Below, piece by piece: positions 1 to 6,702 of a stretch of DNA of 11,485 bases. The position numbers and the translations under genes are program-made. Below the pieces are notes generated by a model. That model did not search any database, was not told the DNA's origin, and was given only the letters and a program-made list of their open reading frames with translations. Source of the DNA: Bacteroidales bacterium (lineage in GTDB: Bacteria > Bacteroidota > Bacteroidia > Bacteroidales > UBA12077). Position 1 is the first letter of the stretch. Each line of letters begins with the position of its first letter. The stretch lies in assembly GCA_003446015.1 (NCBI GenBank), contig DMBU01000145.1:1-11485 (forward strand), given 5' to 3'.

Positions 1-75
1 TATTCCACTTAAGGCTGTTAAACCTGTCAAAATTGTGCCTCTTCCTATTGATGTTAAAAACTGTCTTCTATCCAT
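1..75 (-). CDS. Tat-exported protein, N-terminal fragment (runs off left edge)
   Basis: An ATG at 73-75 (minus strand) opens a frame of 25 codons that stays open to the window edge. It begins MDRRQFLTS and continues with a glycine/threonine/leucine-rich stretch (G-R-G-T-I-L-T-G-L-T-A-L-S-G-I). The DRRQFL core matches the twin-arginine motif (S/T-R-R-x-F-L-K), and the moderately hydrophobic segment after it is typical of a Tat signal. Tat substrates are folded before export and often carry iron-sulfur, molybdopterin or flavin cofactors. The start lies 7 bp after the stop of the NHL propeller gene, so the two are very likely co-transcribed. The mature protein is outside the window and its function cannot be read. 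The Tat call is fairly firm; that the gene is real follows from the signal plus the operon spacing. Confidence 0.72.
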   Translation of the reverse strand, partial: MDRRQFLTSIGRGTILTGLTALSGI

Positions 76-82
76 TACTGAA

Positions 83-1042
83 TTATTTTTGTTCAAAAAT
101 TCTAAGCATTTTTTTTACTGGATCCAATACATATATTCTATCCTTAGAATCAACTGCTAAATCAATACCTTTTGTTCCTTCTTCAAACATATTGGGACTT
201 GCAACAACAGTTTTAAAGTCGCCGGTTGGGGTATGGACTTTTACCCTTTCGATACCTTTTTCACTTGTTACAAAAGATCCATCCGAAAGCATGGCTATAT
301 TCGATGGATTGCAGCATCCGCTAAATCCTTCCAATTGCATGGATGTTCTTTCCCAGGATGAAATTAAAGTGCCTTCGGTATCGTAATTTTCGAATGCATG
401 CCTGCCAGGATTTACAACCCATAATTCTCCATGAGTCCCAATAAGTAAATCGAAATATGGACTCGGAATAATAAATCCACGTGATCCTTTAATTGTATCT
501 TTCTCTCCAATTTTATTCATTAGCTTACCCTCGAAATTGTAATGATAAACCACTTTATTCCCGGCGTCGGCAACAAAAACAGATTTTTCGTTTGTAACAA
601 TACTTGTAATTAAAGATTTATGATTAACAGCTTTCCATTTTGTTTTTAGATTTCCTTTTTGATCAAGTATTTCAACGTGATCAAGTATTCCAAGAAATAT
701 CTCCCCATCTGTACTAATATGTATGCTATAAGCTGTTGAATCGATATTAAAAGCTGAAACCATATTATCATCTTTATACATAATCACTTTCTTTTTACCA
801 GTTGCATAAATCTGATCATCCTTATCAATGGTAATAGCTATTAAATCCTCGATATCTGTTTTTATTTGTGATACTTCCTTGTATGTAATTAAATCAGGAT
901 CGATGTTTTTAAGATTGTCAATGTTGTACTCGAATGGATTATCCTGACTTTTATTTTTATTGGTATAGAAATCTTTCCACATTAGAAATAATACTAACAG
1001 AAGTAGAACTAATGAAAAACCTATGATTATTTTTTGTTTCAT
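83..1042 (-). CDS. Membrane-anchored six-bladed NHL-repeat beta-propeller protein
   Basis: 319 aa. Residues 4-22 form one hydrophobic helix after a short basic start (MKQK), with no lipobox and no obvious cleavage site, so the protein is probably anchored in the inner membrane with its bulk in the periplasm. From about residue 66 to the end I count six NHL-like units with the pattern (I/L)-x-(I/V)-x-x-D-G-x-(I/L)-(Y/F)-(V/A)-x-(D): DKDDQIYAT, STDGEIFLG, NEKSVFVAD, GTHGELWVV, LSDGSFVTS and DSKDRIYVL. This predicts a closed six-bladed propeller. A vicinal cysteine pair at 243-244 (GFSGCCNPSN) lies at the start of blade five, followed by a conserved-looking TSEKGIERVKV strand. NHL propellers usually bind partners or ligands; no catalytic role can be assigned. 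It sits 7 bp before a Tat-signal gene and 121 bp after a PQQ-like propeller gene. The ATG start gives a clean signal anchor. Confidence 0.85.
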   Translation of the reverse strand: MKQKIIIGFSLVLLLLVLFLMWKDFYTNKNKSQDNPFEYNIDNLKNIDPDLITYKEVSQIKTDIEDLIAITIDKDDQIYATGKKKVIMYKDDNMVSAFNIDSTAYSIHISTDGEIFLGILDHVEILDQKGNLKTKWKAVNHKSLITSIVTNEKSVFVADAGNKVVYHYNFEGKLMNKIGEKDTIKGSRGFIIPSPYFDLLIGTHGELWVVNPGRHAFENYDTEGTLISSWERTSMQLEGFSGCCNPSNIAMLSDGSFVTSEKGIERVKVHTPTGDFKTVVASPNMFEEGTKGIDLAVDSKDRIYVLDPVKKMLRIFEQK

Positions 1043-1052
1043 ATCTCTAGTA

Positions 1053-1083
1053 TTGAGCCTGCCTGCCGTCAGGCAGGTATCAA
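1053..1083. repeat. GC-rich palindromic repeat (REP-like hairpin)
   Basis: The 20-bp core CCTGCCTGCCGTCAGGCAGG at 1058-1077 is a perfect 8-bp stem around the loop CCGT. An outer TTGA/TCAA pair (1053-1056 and 1080-1083) can extend it past a G-T wobble and one bulged base. It is far richer in G+C than the surrounding DNA. It lies 15 bp upstream of the start codon of the NHL gene, on the transcribed leader side. No T-run follows the stem in the minus direction, so it does not look like an intrinsic terminator. From memory, similar CCTGCC...GGCAGG palindromes recur between genes in Bacteroidota genomes; I could not check this here. Confidence 0.7.
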
Positions 1084-1099
1084 GTTATTATTTAATTTC

Positions 1100-1148
1100 T
1101 AGCGTCGTTACGACTTCATGGTTGCTTTTTTTCACCGCAGAGACGCTA
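1100..1148. repeat. Small inverted-repeat element with TAGCGTC/GACGCTA ends
   Basis: TAGCGTC (1100-1106) is the exact reverse complement of GACGCTA (1142-1148), with 35 bp between them. Inside the left part is a second perfect palindrome, GTCGTTACGAC (1104-1114). The right part contains CACCGCAGAGACGC (1133-1146), a string that from memory resembles a widespread intergenic repeat family. Together with the adjacent GC-rich hairpin it fills most of the 121-bp gap between the 474-aa and 319-aa genes, the only long gap in this array. It could be a decayed non-coding mobile repeat or an RNA-processing site. The sequence supports the symmetry, not the function. Confidence 0.5.
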
Positions 1149-1163
1149 AGATAATTCGTTAAA

Positions 1164-2588
1164 TCAGTCTTTTCTAATATCTAAACAAACCATAGTTTTT
1201 GAATCTCGCATAATTAAATAACCATCGGCAAAAGCCAGTGGACCCCAGGCATCCATTCCATCAATGATCTTAGCTTTATCGAGTAAAATAAATTTTTCAG
1301 TACTTGCTTTAGCAATTGTTAATGTCCCATCGTCATTTAATATAAAAAATTTCCCGTCTGCAATTGCATAAGGACCTAATCCAAATCTATCTTCTTTTCC
1401 GCTTGTCCAAAGTATTTTTTGACAATCATCAGGATCGCAGCATACAAACTGATTTCGCATTCCACCCGCATCTTTTGGTAAAATTGAAAACATTCTTCCT
1501 TTATAAAGAATTGGGGTTTGTTGTTCACTGGCAACACCATCAACAGGTTTATATTTTTGCAACAAGCCAACAGAATAGCTTCCATTGTTTTCAGAAACTT
1601 TAAATAAAGCAGCACCTGCACCATAACCGGCTGTCATATAAAATTTTCCGTTATCCAAAACCAGCGGGGAAGGAGCTACTACAGTTGGAGAAAAATCTAT
1701 GGTTTTCCATAAGATTTTACCTTGATCGGAACCTTCAGCTGAAATGCCACAGATTCCACCAACAGCTGCGTAAACATACATTTTCTTACCGTTTAATGTC
1801 ATTGGCATTACTGATGAATGTGACATTTTCCAGTTATCAGGATTTGGAGTTTGCCACACAACTTTACCTGTAGCTAAATCGACTGCTATTAGTAAAGAAG
1901 ATCCTCCCGGGGCAATAATTGCTAAATCACCATCAATCATTGGACACTGACCAGTATACCAAAACGGAACTTCACTATTGTATTCTTTTACCAAATCAAT
2001 TCCCCATAAAAAAACACCGGTATTAGGATCAGTGCACATGACATGACAACGAGGTCCAATAGTTATAATGTATTTGTCGTTAATTGCCGGAACTGTGCGT
2101 GACATTCCATGATTTCTTTTGACATGAACATCATACGATCGGCGCCAGAGCTCTTCTCCTGTTTCAAGAGAAAAACAACGTAATGCATCTCTCTTTTTAA
2201 GCTCGTAATAATCTAGTATATAAACTTTTCCATTATATATTACTGGTGCAGCATGACCTTCACCTAACTCTATTTTCCAAACTATTTTAGGCTCTGCTCC
2301 CCAATTATCGATTAGCTGAATCTTTTCCTTACTGATATTATCAAAATCAGCTCCGCGAAAACGGGTCCATTTACCTGTTAAGTTTGAATTAATACTTGCA
2401 TATTCATCAAATCTTTCGCCAATATTAATAATCTCATTTGATTCATCTTTAATAGGACGGTTATCCTCACCTGGAATATTTGAAGTAAAATCTTTCACAG
2501 GATCGTAAGTAAACCACCACACAAAAGAAGATACTGCAATTAATACAATAATTGAAATAATAATCCAACCGAAGCCCTTCCTAATCAT
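1164..2588 (-). CDS. Membrane-anchored PQQ-like (BamB-type) beta-propeller protein
   Basis: 474 aa from the ATG at 2588. An in-frame GTG three codons earlier (2597) is possible but less likely. The N-terminus MIRKGFGW is followed by a hydrophobic helix ending around VSSFVWWF, with no lipobox, so an inner-membrane anchor with a periplasmic domain is likely. A linker of about 45 residues leads to a variant of the family entry motif (WTRFRG, against QWRG in its neighbours). I count about eight blade motifs of the D-x-x-(T/N)-G-x-x-x-W kind, for example SLETGEELWRR, DPNTGVFLWGI and DLATGKVVWQT, matching PF13360/PF13570-type propellers. A cysteine cluster CCDPDDC (383-389) replaces the usual D-x-x-T-G turn in a late blade. 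The gene lies 23 bp after the 424-aa paralogue. It is the largest and most divergent of the four. The fold does not prove PQQ binding, and no dehydrogenase catalytic set is recognisable. Confidence 0.85.
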   Translation of the reverse strand: MIRKGFGWIIISIIVLIAVSSFVWWFTYDPVKDFTSNIPGEDNRPIKDESNEIINIGERFDEYASINSNLTGKWTRFRGADFDNISKEKIQLIDNWGAEPKIVWKIELGEGHAAPVIYNGKVYILDYYELKKRDALRCFSLETGEELWRRSYDVHVKRNHGMSRTVPAINDKYIITIGPRCHVMCTDPNTGVFLWGIDLVKEYNSEVPFWYTGQCPMIDGDLAIIAPGGSSLLIAVDLATGKVVWQTPNPDNWKMSHSSVMPMTLNGKKMYVYAAVGGICGISAEGSDQGKILWKTIDFSPTVVAPSPLVLDNGKFYMTAGYGAGAALFKVSENNGSYSVGLLQKYKPVDGVASEQQTPILYKGRMFSILPKDAGGMRNQFVCCDPDDCQKILWTSGKEDRFGLGPYAIADGKFFILNDDGTLTIAKASTEKFILLDKAKIIDGMDAWGPLAFADGYLIMRDSKTMVCLDIRKD

Positions 2589-2611
2589 ACAAATCACAAT
2601 ATTTAGTTAAT

Positions 2612-3886
2612 TTAATCTTTTTTAATGTTGTAAGCCATTAACGCTTTCCCGTGCCGCACATATAAAGTACCATTATTAATAACCGGATGAGACCAGTGAG
2701 GTCCGGTACCTAACGGTGTTTTGAAAGAACTAACTACTTTAAATTTATCTGGAGTTGCTTTTACTAAAGCTATATTGCCATTTTTTTCTTCATAGCAGTA
2801 TAACATTCCATCAGCATAAATAATTGATCCTTTGGTTTCCCATTCGGTTTCGTATTTTGTTTTTCCTGTTTCCCAGTCAATGCAACACCAGTTTCCATTT
2901 CTGTTATTTATCCAGTTCGATCCATAAATAGATCCATCGACTAAAACAGCACCACCATGATGAACATCCAGGGTAGAATCGATCCATTTAACTTCTGCTT
3001 TTGAAAGATCTTCAGCTAGCTCAAACATTACCCCAATATGATTGTATCCACTTGTAATATATACCTGATGATCCTTATAGATAGGATTATTTGTATTTGT
3101 AAACGGAGCTCCCGGCCAAACTTTTACAGCCTGCTCATTATTCATTGAAGCATAATCTGTATGGAATAAAATTTTTCCATTCTCAGCATTTACTCCAATA
3201 AAATTTCTGGACATTACACTTAATATTACTTGCGTATTATTAATATTAACAACTATTGGAGAGGAATAAGCCGCAGTATCCATTAAGCTTTCTGATTTCC
3301 AAATGGTTTCTCCGGTATTTTTATTTAAGGCTACAATTGTAGTTTTATTTCCTCCGGGACAATAAATTAATTTATCATCTACAATAAGAGGCGATTCAGC
3401 AATACCCCAATCACCAAAAGTGCCTTCAAATTTTTTGCTTGCTTCAACTTTCCAAATTAAATCACCGTTAATAGCATTAAAACATGCAATATCTCCGAAT
3501 CCGCTTGTAGCATAAACTTTGTCATTTTCAACGCTTGGAGTACATCTGCTTGGTGGAAATGAAATTGTCCAGCTTTTACCAATTGGCACTTCCCATTTTT
3601 TATTTCCCTGCGTATCTATTGCAAAAAGTAAATCAATAGAATCTCTTAAGCCTGTCGAATAAACTAAGCCATTAGCAACTGAAACAGAAGAATATCCTTC
3701 AGGTAAATCATCAACCGACCAGATCAATTCAGGTCCGTTTTCAGGCCATTGTTTCAATAAACCTGTTTCCTGATAAATACCGTCCCGATTTGGTCCTCGC
3801 CACTGACTAAATTCTGATTTGTTATTGCACTGATAAAAAAAAGGTATTATAAATACTATTAGTAAAGTTAAGGTTGGATTTTTCAT
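2612..3886 (-). CDS. PQQ-like beta-propeller lipoprotein (QWRG family)
   Basis: 424 aa. The signal MKNPTLTLLIVFIIPFFYQC ends at Cys20, a probable lipidation site, although Gln at -1 is unusual for a lipobox. The mature protein opens with SQWRGPNRDGIYQETGLL, the hallmark of a PQQ-like propeller family that I know from Planctomycetes and Bacteroidota. About eight blades follow, with turns such as AINGDLIWKVE (138-148), NKNTGETIWKS (188-198), NAENGKILFHT (233-243) and DWETGKTKYET (337-347). A vicinal Cys pair (334-335, NWCCIDWETG) precedes the sixth turn. The His-rich motifs HHGGAV (309-314) and HWSHPV (397-402) have partial counterparts in the paralogues. It is the third of four tandem propeller genes, 20 bp after its predecessor and 23 bp before the next. 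Likely a surface or periplasmic binding or scaffold protein; its ligand is unknown. Confidence 0.86.
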   Translation of the reverse strand: MKNPTLTLLIVFIIPFFYQCNNKSEFSQWRGPNRDGIYQETGLLKQWPENGPELIWSVDDLPEGYSSVSVANGLVYSTGLRDSIDLLFAIDTQGNKKWEVPIGKSWTISFPPSRCTPSVENDKVYATSGFGDIACFNAINGDLIWKVEASKKFEGTFGDWGIAESPLIVDDKLIYCPGGNKTTIVALNKNTGETIWKSESLMDTAAYSSPIVVNINNTQVILSVMSRNFIGVNAENGKILFHTDYASMNNEQAVKVWPGAPFTNTNNPIYKDHQVYITSGYNHIGVMFELAEDLSKAEVKWIDSTLDVHHGGAVLVDGSIYGSNWINNRNGNWCCIDWETGKTKYETEWETKGSIIYADGMLYCYEEKNGNIALVKATPDKFKVVSSFKTPLGTGPHWSHPVINNGTLYVRHGKALMAYNIKKD

Positions 3887-3906
3887 ATTAACTGATTTTT
3901 TTCAAT

Positions 3907-5136
3907 TTATTTTTTTGCAATGGAGTAAACTAAAAGACTATTTGCATAACGAATATATAATCGTTTATTATAAATCACGGGATGTGCAATATGATCTTTC
4001 TTTAATCCGGGTGCTTTAAATGAACTAATGATTTCGAAACTTTTTTCTAATGGTTTAACCAAAGAAACCTCGCCTGTATATGAATATGCATAAATTAATC
4101 CTTCAGCTGAAATAACCGATGAAGGGCCAATTAGTTTCGAAGAATCCTGAATAGCACCAGTCTCCCAGTCAACCACAGAAAAAACTTTATTATTCCATGA
4201 TCCTCCATAAATATTTTTGCCAATTTTAAGAACATCACCATGCTCCAAATCAAACAAATTGCTTCTCCAGACTTCTTCAACTTCGGTTCCTTCATCATTT
4301 AATTTAATCATCACACTTCCATAATCCCAGCCATTCATAGCGAAAATATAACCATTATCGTAAATTGGAATATTTGCATGAATACCATTAGGATATTGCA
4401 GATCATGATTCCATATCAGATTACCATTTTCAGGATCTAAGCCAATTATCGATTTTTCAGTTATGGTTACTAAAAATCTTTTATCGTTATGCACGATAAA
4501 AGTAGGAGAGGCATAAGCACTGATCTCATGAACTCCTGCACTTTTCCAAATTAAATCACCAGTAAATCTGTTTAAAGCAAGAATATTGTTTTCTAAAGTA
4601 TCGCCCGGAGTGCAATATATTTTATCGCCATCAATTAACAGATTTTCGCAAAATCCGAAGTAAGGAGCAATAGCATTGTATTCCTTTACCCAATCCTTTT
4701 GCCATTTTATATCACCATTTTCTGCATCGAAACAAATCATTAATCCACGACCAGAAACCAAATATCCCAGTCCTTTATAAATAACCGGAGTGGTTCGAGC
4801 TCCGGGATAGTTATTTTTCCAGGTAAGTCCGTATTCTTTTTTCCATAAAAGGTTTCCTTTGTGATCAAGTGCAAAAATATAACTCAAACTATCAATTGTT
4901 CCTGTAATATAAATTTTTTTGGAGGTTACAGCAGGAGAGGTGTACCCTTTTCCCAGATCATCGAACTTCCATAATAATTCAGGCCCTCGCTCAGGCCACA
5001 CAGTTAAAAGTTCTGTTTCGGGATAAAATCCGGTTCTTTCCGGTCCTCGCCACTGACTTATTTCAGTATTGTCGTTTTTGCATTGGTAAATAAATGGTAC
5101 TATGCTTATTAACAGAAGAAAAACTTTAATTTTCAT
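3907..5136 (-). CDS. PQQ-like beta-propeller lipoprotein, paralogue 2
   Basis: 409 aa from the ATG at 5136. In-frame alternatives are an ATG at 5148 (four extra residues) and a TTG at 5163. I chose 5136 because it gives a compact signal, MKIKVFLLLISIVPFIYQC, with Cys19 aligned to Cys20 of the neighbouring 424-aa paralogue, again with Gln at -1. The mature protein begins KNDNTEISQWRGPERTGFYPETELL. Blade turns include DAENGDIKWQK, NRFTGDLIWKS, DPENGNLIWNH and DWETGAIQDSS. It lacks the Cys residues that neighbours have at the sixth turn (FSVVDWETG here against WCCIDWETG), and it lacks the second His of the HWSHPV-type motif (HIAHPV). The start lies 16 bp after the stop of the 403-aa gene. Of the three short paralogues it appears the most diverged. 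Confidence 0.84.
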   Translation of the reverse strand: MKIKVFLLLISIVPFIYQCKNDNTEISQWRGPERTGFYPETELLTVWPERGPELLWKFDDLGKGYTSPAVTSKKIYITGTIDSLSYIFALDHKGNLLWKKEYGLTWKNNYPGARTTPVIYKGLGYLVSGRGLMICFDAENGDIKWQKDWVKEYNAIAPYFGFCENLLIDGDKIYCTPGDTLENNILALNRFTGDLIWKSAGVHEISAYASPTFIVHNDKRFLVTITEKSIIGLDPENGNLIWNHDLQYPNGIHANIPIYDNGYIFAMNGWDYGSVMIKLNDEGTEVEEVWRSNLFDLEHGDVLKIGKNIYGGSWNNKVFSVVDWETGAIQDSSKLIGPSSVISAEGLIYAYSYTGEVSLVKPLEKSFEIISSFKAPGLKKDHIAHPVIYNKRLYIRYANSLLVYSIAKK

Positions 5137-5152
5137 AATTGCATACATTATT

Positions 5153-6364
5153 TTAATTAGCAATTGAATAAACCATTAAAGAACTACCATGACGAACATA
5201 TAATTTTTTATCATGAATTACCAAATGCGCCCAATGATGTTTTTCACCATAAGGAACATCAAATTTTCCTACACTTTTAAAATTATTTTCCTGAGGATCG
5301 AGTAATGCAATTTCTCCACTTTCACTATAACAATATAATCTTCCATCAGCATAAATAATGTTTCCGCTTTTAAATATATTTGCAGAATACATCGTTTTTC
5401 CTGTATTCCAATCGATACAATGCCATTCGTTTCCCCTGTCTACGGCACCATATAATTTACCATCAACCAATACAAATCCTCCACTTTTGTGATTTATATC
5501 TGCGTTACGCCAAAGTTCTGTAACAGATTTGCCATCTTCAGATAATTTCAGCATTATTCCTCCTTTTCCATAACCACTTACAATGTATATTTGACCATTA
5601 TGATATAAAGGAGTATTCGCATGCACTGAATACTGATTTGTCCATTCTTGCCTCCACAATAATGTTCCAGTATCTGCATCAATACCTAAAATTGAATTGG
5701 CAGTTTGAGTAACTAAGATGTATTTATTATTATGTTTAATTACAGTTGGAGAACAATATGCACTAATTTCTGAATTCCCTTTACTACTCCAGATTAATTT
5801 TCCATTATCTTTATTCAATGCAATCACATTATGTTCAGGACCGCCAACTGTACAATATACTTTATCATTATGTATTACTAGGTTTTCTGTCATTCCCCAT
5901 TTGATGTTAATTCCTCCATATTCATTTAGCACATCAACTTGCCATATGAGTTCACCTGTGTTTCTATTTAAACAATGAATTACACCATATGCACTCATTT
6001 GGTAAAGTTTATCTCCATTTATAAGAGGTGTTGTTCTAACACCATCCCAGCTTTCAACCCATTCTTTACCGTATTCTGTTTTCCATAAAGTTTCACCATT
6101 GTGATTTAAGGCAACAACAAAGCCATTTCCATCTTTAGTTCCACAAGTAAAAATTTTATCTGAAGTAACTGCTGCCGATGAATGTCCATCACCTAATTCA
6201 TCATAATGCCACAGTAATTCAGGGCCATTTGCCGGCCATTCTTGCAGTAATCCTGTTTCATTGTATATTCCATCACGATTTTCTCCGCGCCATTGTACTA
6301 TATTTTGTGAAAAAACAGAAAAAGAAATTAATAGTATAGCTAAAAGTAGATTTAGTTTTCTCAT
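5153..6364 (-). CDS. Periplasmic PQQ-like beta-propeller protein, paralogue 3
   Basis: 403 aa from the ATG at 6364. An in-frame ATG at 6391 would add MCLILKQIP before the signal and is less likely. MRKLNLLLAILLISFSVFSQN is a Sec signal with a probable cleavage near FSQ/N and no cysteine, so unlike its two lipoprotein neighbours the product should be released into the periplasm or beyond. The mature protein starts IVQWRGENRDGIYNETGLLQ, followed by blade turns NRNTGELIWQV, NKDNGKLIWSS, DADTGTLLWRQ and DWNTGKTMYSA. By eye it is closest to the 424-aa paralogue (shared IIYADG-LYCY and KLYVRHG-LM-YSI segments near the C-terminus). It is the first gene of the array, with an intergenic region of 338 bp upstream. 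No convincing TTG-N19-TAnnTTTG promoter could be found there. Confidence 0.85.
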   Translation of the reverse strand: MRKLNLLLAILLISFSVFSQNIVQWRGENRDGIYNETGLLQEWPANGPELLWHYDELGDGHSSAAVTSDKIFTCGTKDGNGFVVALNHNGETLWKTEYGKEWVESWDGVRTTPLINGDKLYQMSAYGVIHCLNRNTGELIWQVDVLNEYGGINIKWGMTENLVIHNDKVYCTVGGPEHNVIALNKDNGKLIWSSKGNSEISAYCSPTVIKHNNKYILVTQTANSILGIDADTGTLLWRQEWTNQYSVHANTPLYHNGQIYIVSGYGKGGIMLKLSEDGKSVTELWRNADINHKSGGFVLVDGKLYGAVDRGNEWHCIDWNTGKTMYSANIFKSGNIIYADGRLYCYSESGEIALLDPQENNFKSVGKFDVPYGEKHHWAHLVIHDKKLYVRHGSSLMVYSIAN

Positions 6365-6702
6365 TGGTATTTGTTTTAAAATTAGGCACATTTTTTTAGT
6401 GTTTTAAGATACAGAATTTTGAAAATTAAAATCCTAATATCTTTTAATTTTAATGCAATTTAAAATTTATTCAAATAAGTATTTAAAATCTGATATTTGA
6501 TAACTTATAACAGAAATCGTTTAATGCTATTTATAACTTAAAATCATTCTAAAGTGTTACTATAAAATTTAGGTTATAAAAGATTAATAGTGGAATATTT
6601 ATTATAGATGACTATCTTATTATTTTATTTTTAAAGAAGTAGATGTTAAGAATAAAGAACTTTTCAAACCATTACTTCAATTACAGTAAAAAAGTAAAAT
6701 TA
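6365..6702. other. AT-rich intergenic spacer upstream of the propeller array
   Basis: 338 bp between the end of the metallopeptidase gene and the first propeller gene, both on the minus strand. It should hold the terminator of the former and the promoter of the latter. I see no GC-rich hairpin with a T-run and no full match to the Bacteroidota promoter consensus; the nearest -7-like string on the minus strand is TAATTTTC around 6421-6428, without a properly spaced partner. I see no small gene. One imperfect inverted repeat is listed separately. Confidence 0.6.
6531..6579. repeat. Imperfect 12-bp inverted repeat
   Basis: TTATAACTTAAA (6531-6542) and TTTAGGTTATAA (6568-6579) are reverse complements except for one position, with 25 bp between them. 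As plus-strand RNA all 12 positions pair (one G-U); as minus-strand RNA there is one C-A mismatch. The arms are almost purely A/T, so chance is a real possibility. It lies about 170 bp before the first propeller gene and could be an operator or a weak transcript end. Confidence 0.35.

Noticed and set aside
33..386. 117-codon plus-strand open frame at the left edge
   Set aside because: It is antisense to the NHL propeller C-terminus and the Tat-signal start, both of which show recognisable motifs.
1058..1077. Intrinsic terminator between the 474-aa and 319-aa genes
   Set aside because: The hairpin is strong but no T-run follows it in the minus direction, and it sits 15 bp before the next start codon.
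5718..5978. 86-codon plus-strand open frame inside a propeller gene
   Set aside because: It is antisense to a clear propeller sequence with intact blade motifs and has no independent support.
1164..6364. Quinoprotein (PQQ-dependent) dehydrogenases
   Set aside because: The fold is PQQ-like, but the QWRG family is not known to bind PQQ, and no dehydrogenase catalytic pattern or cytochrome haem motif (CxxCH) was seen.
2612..6364. BamB outer-membrane assembly factor
   Set aside because: The propeller similarity is generic. Three tandem copies with the QWRG entry motif and no bam neighbours argue against a true BamB.
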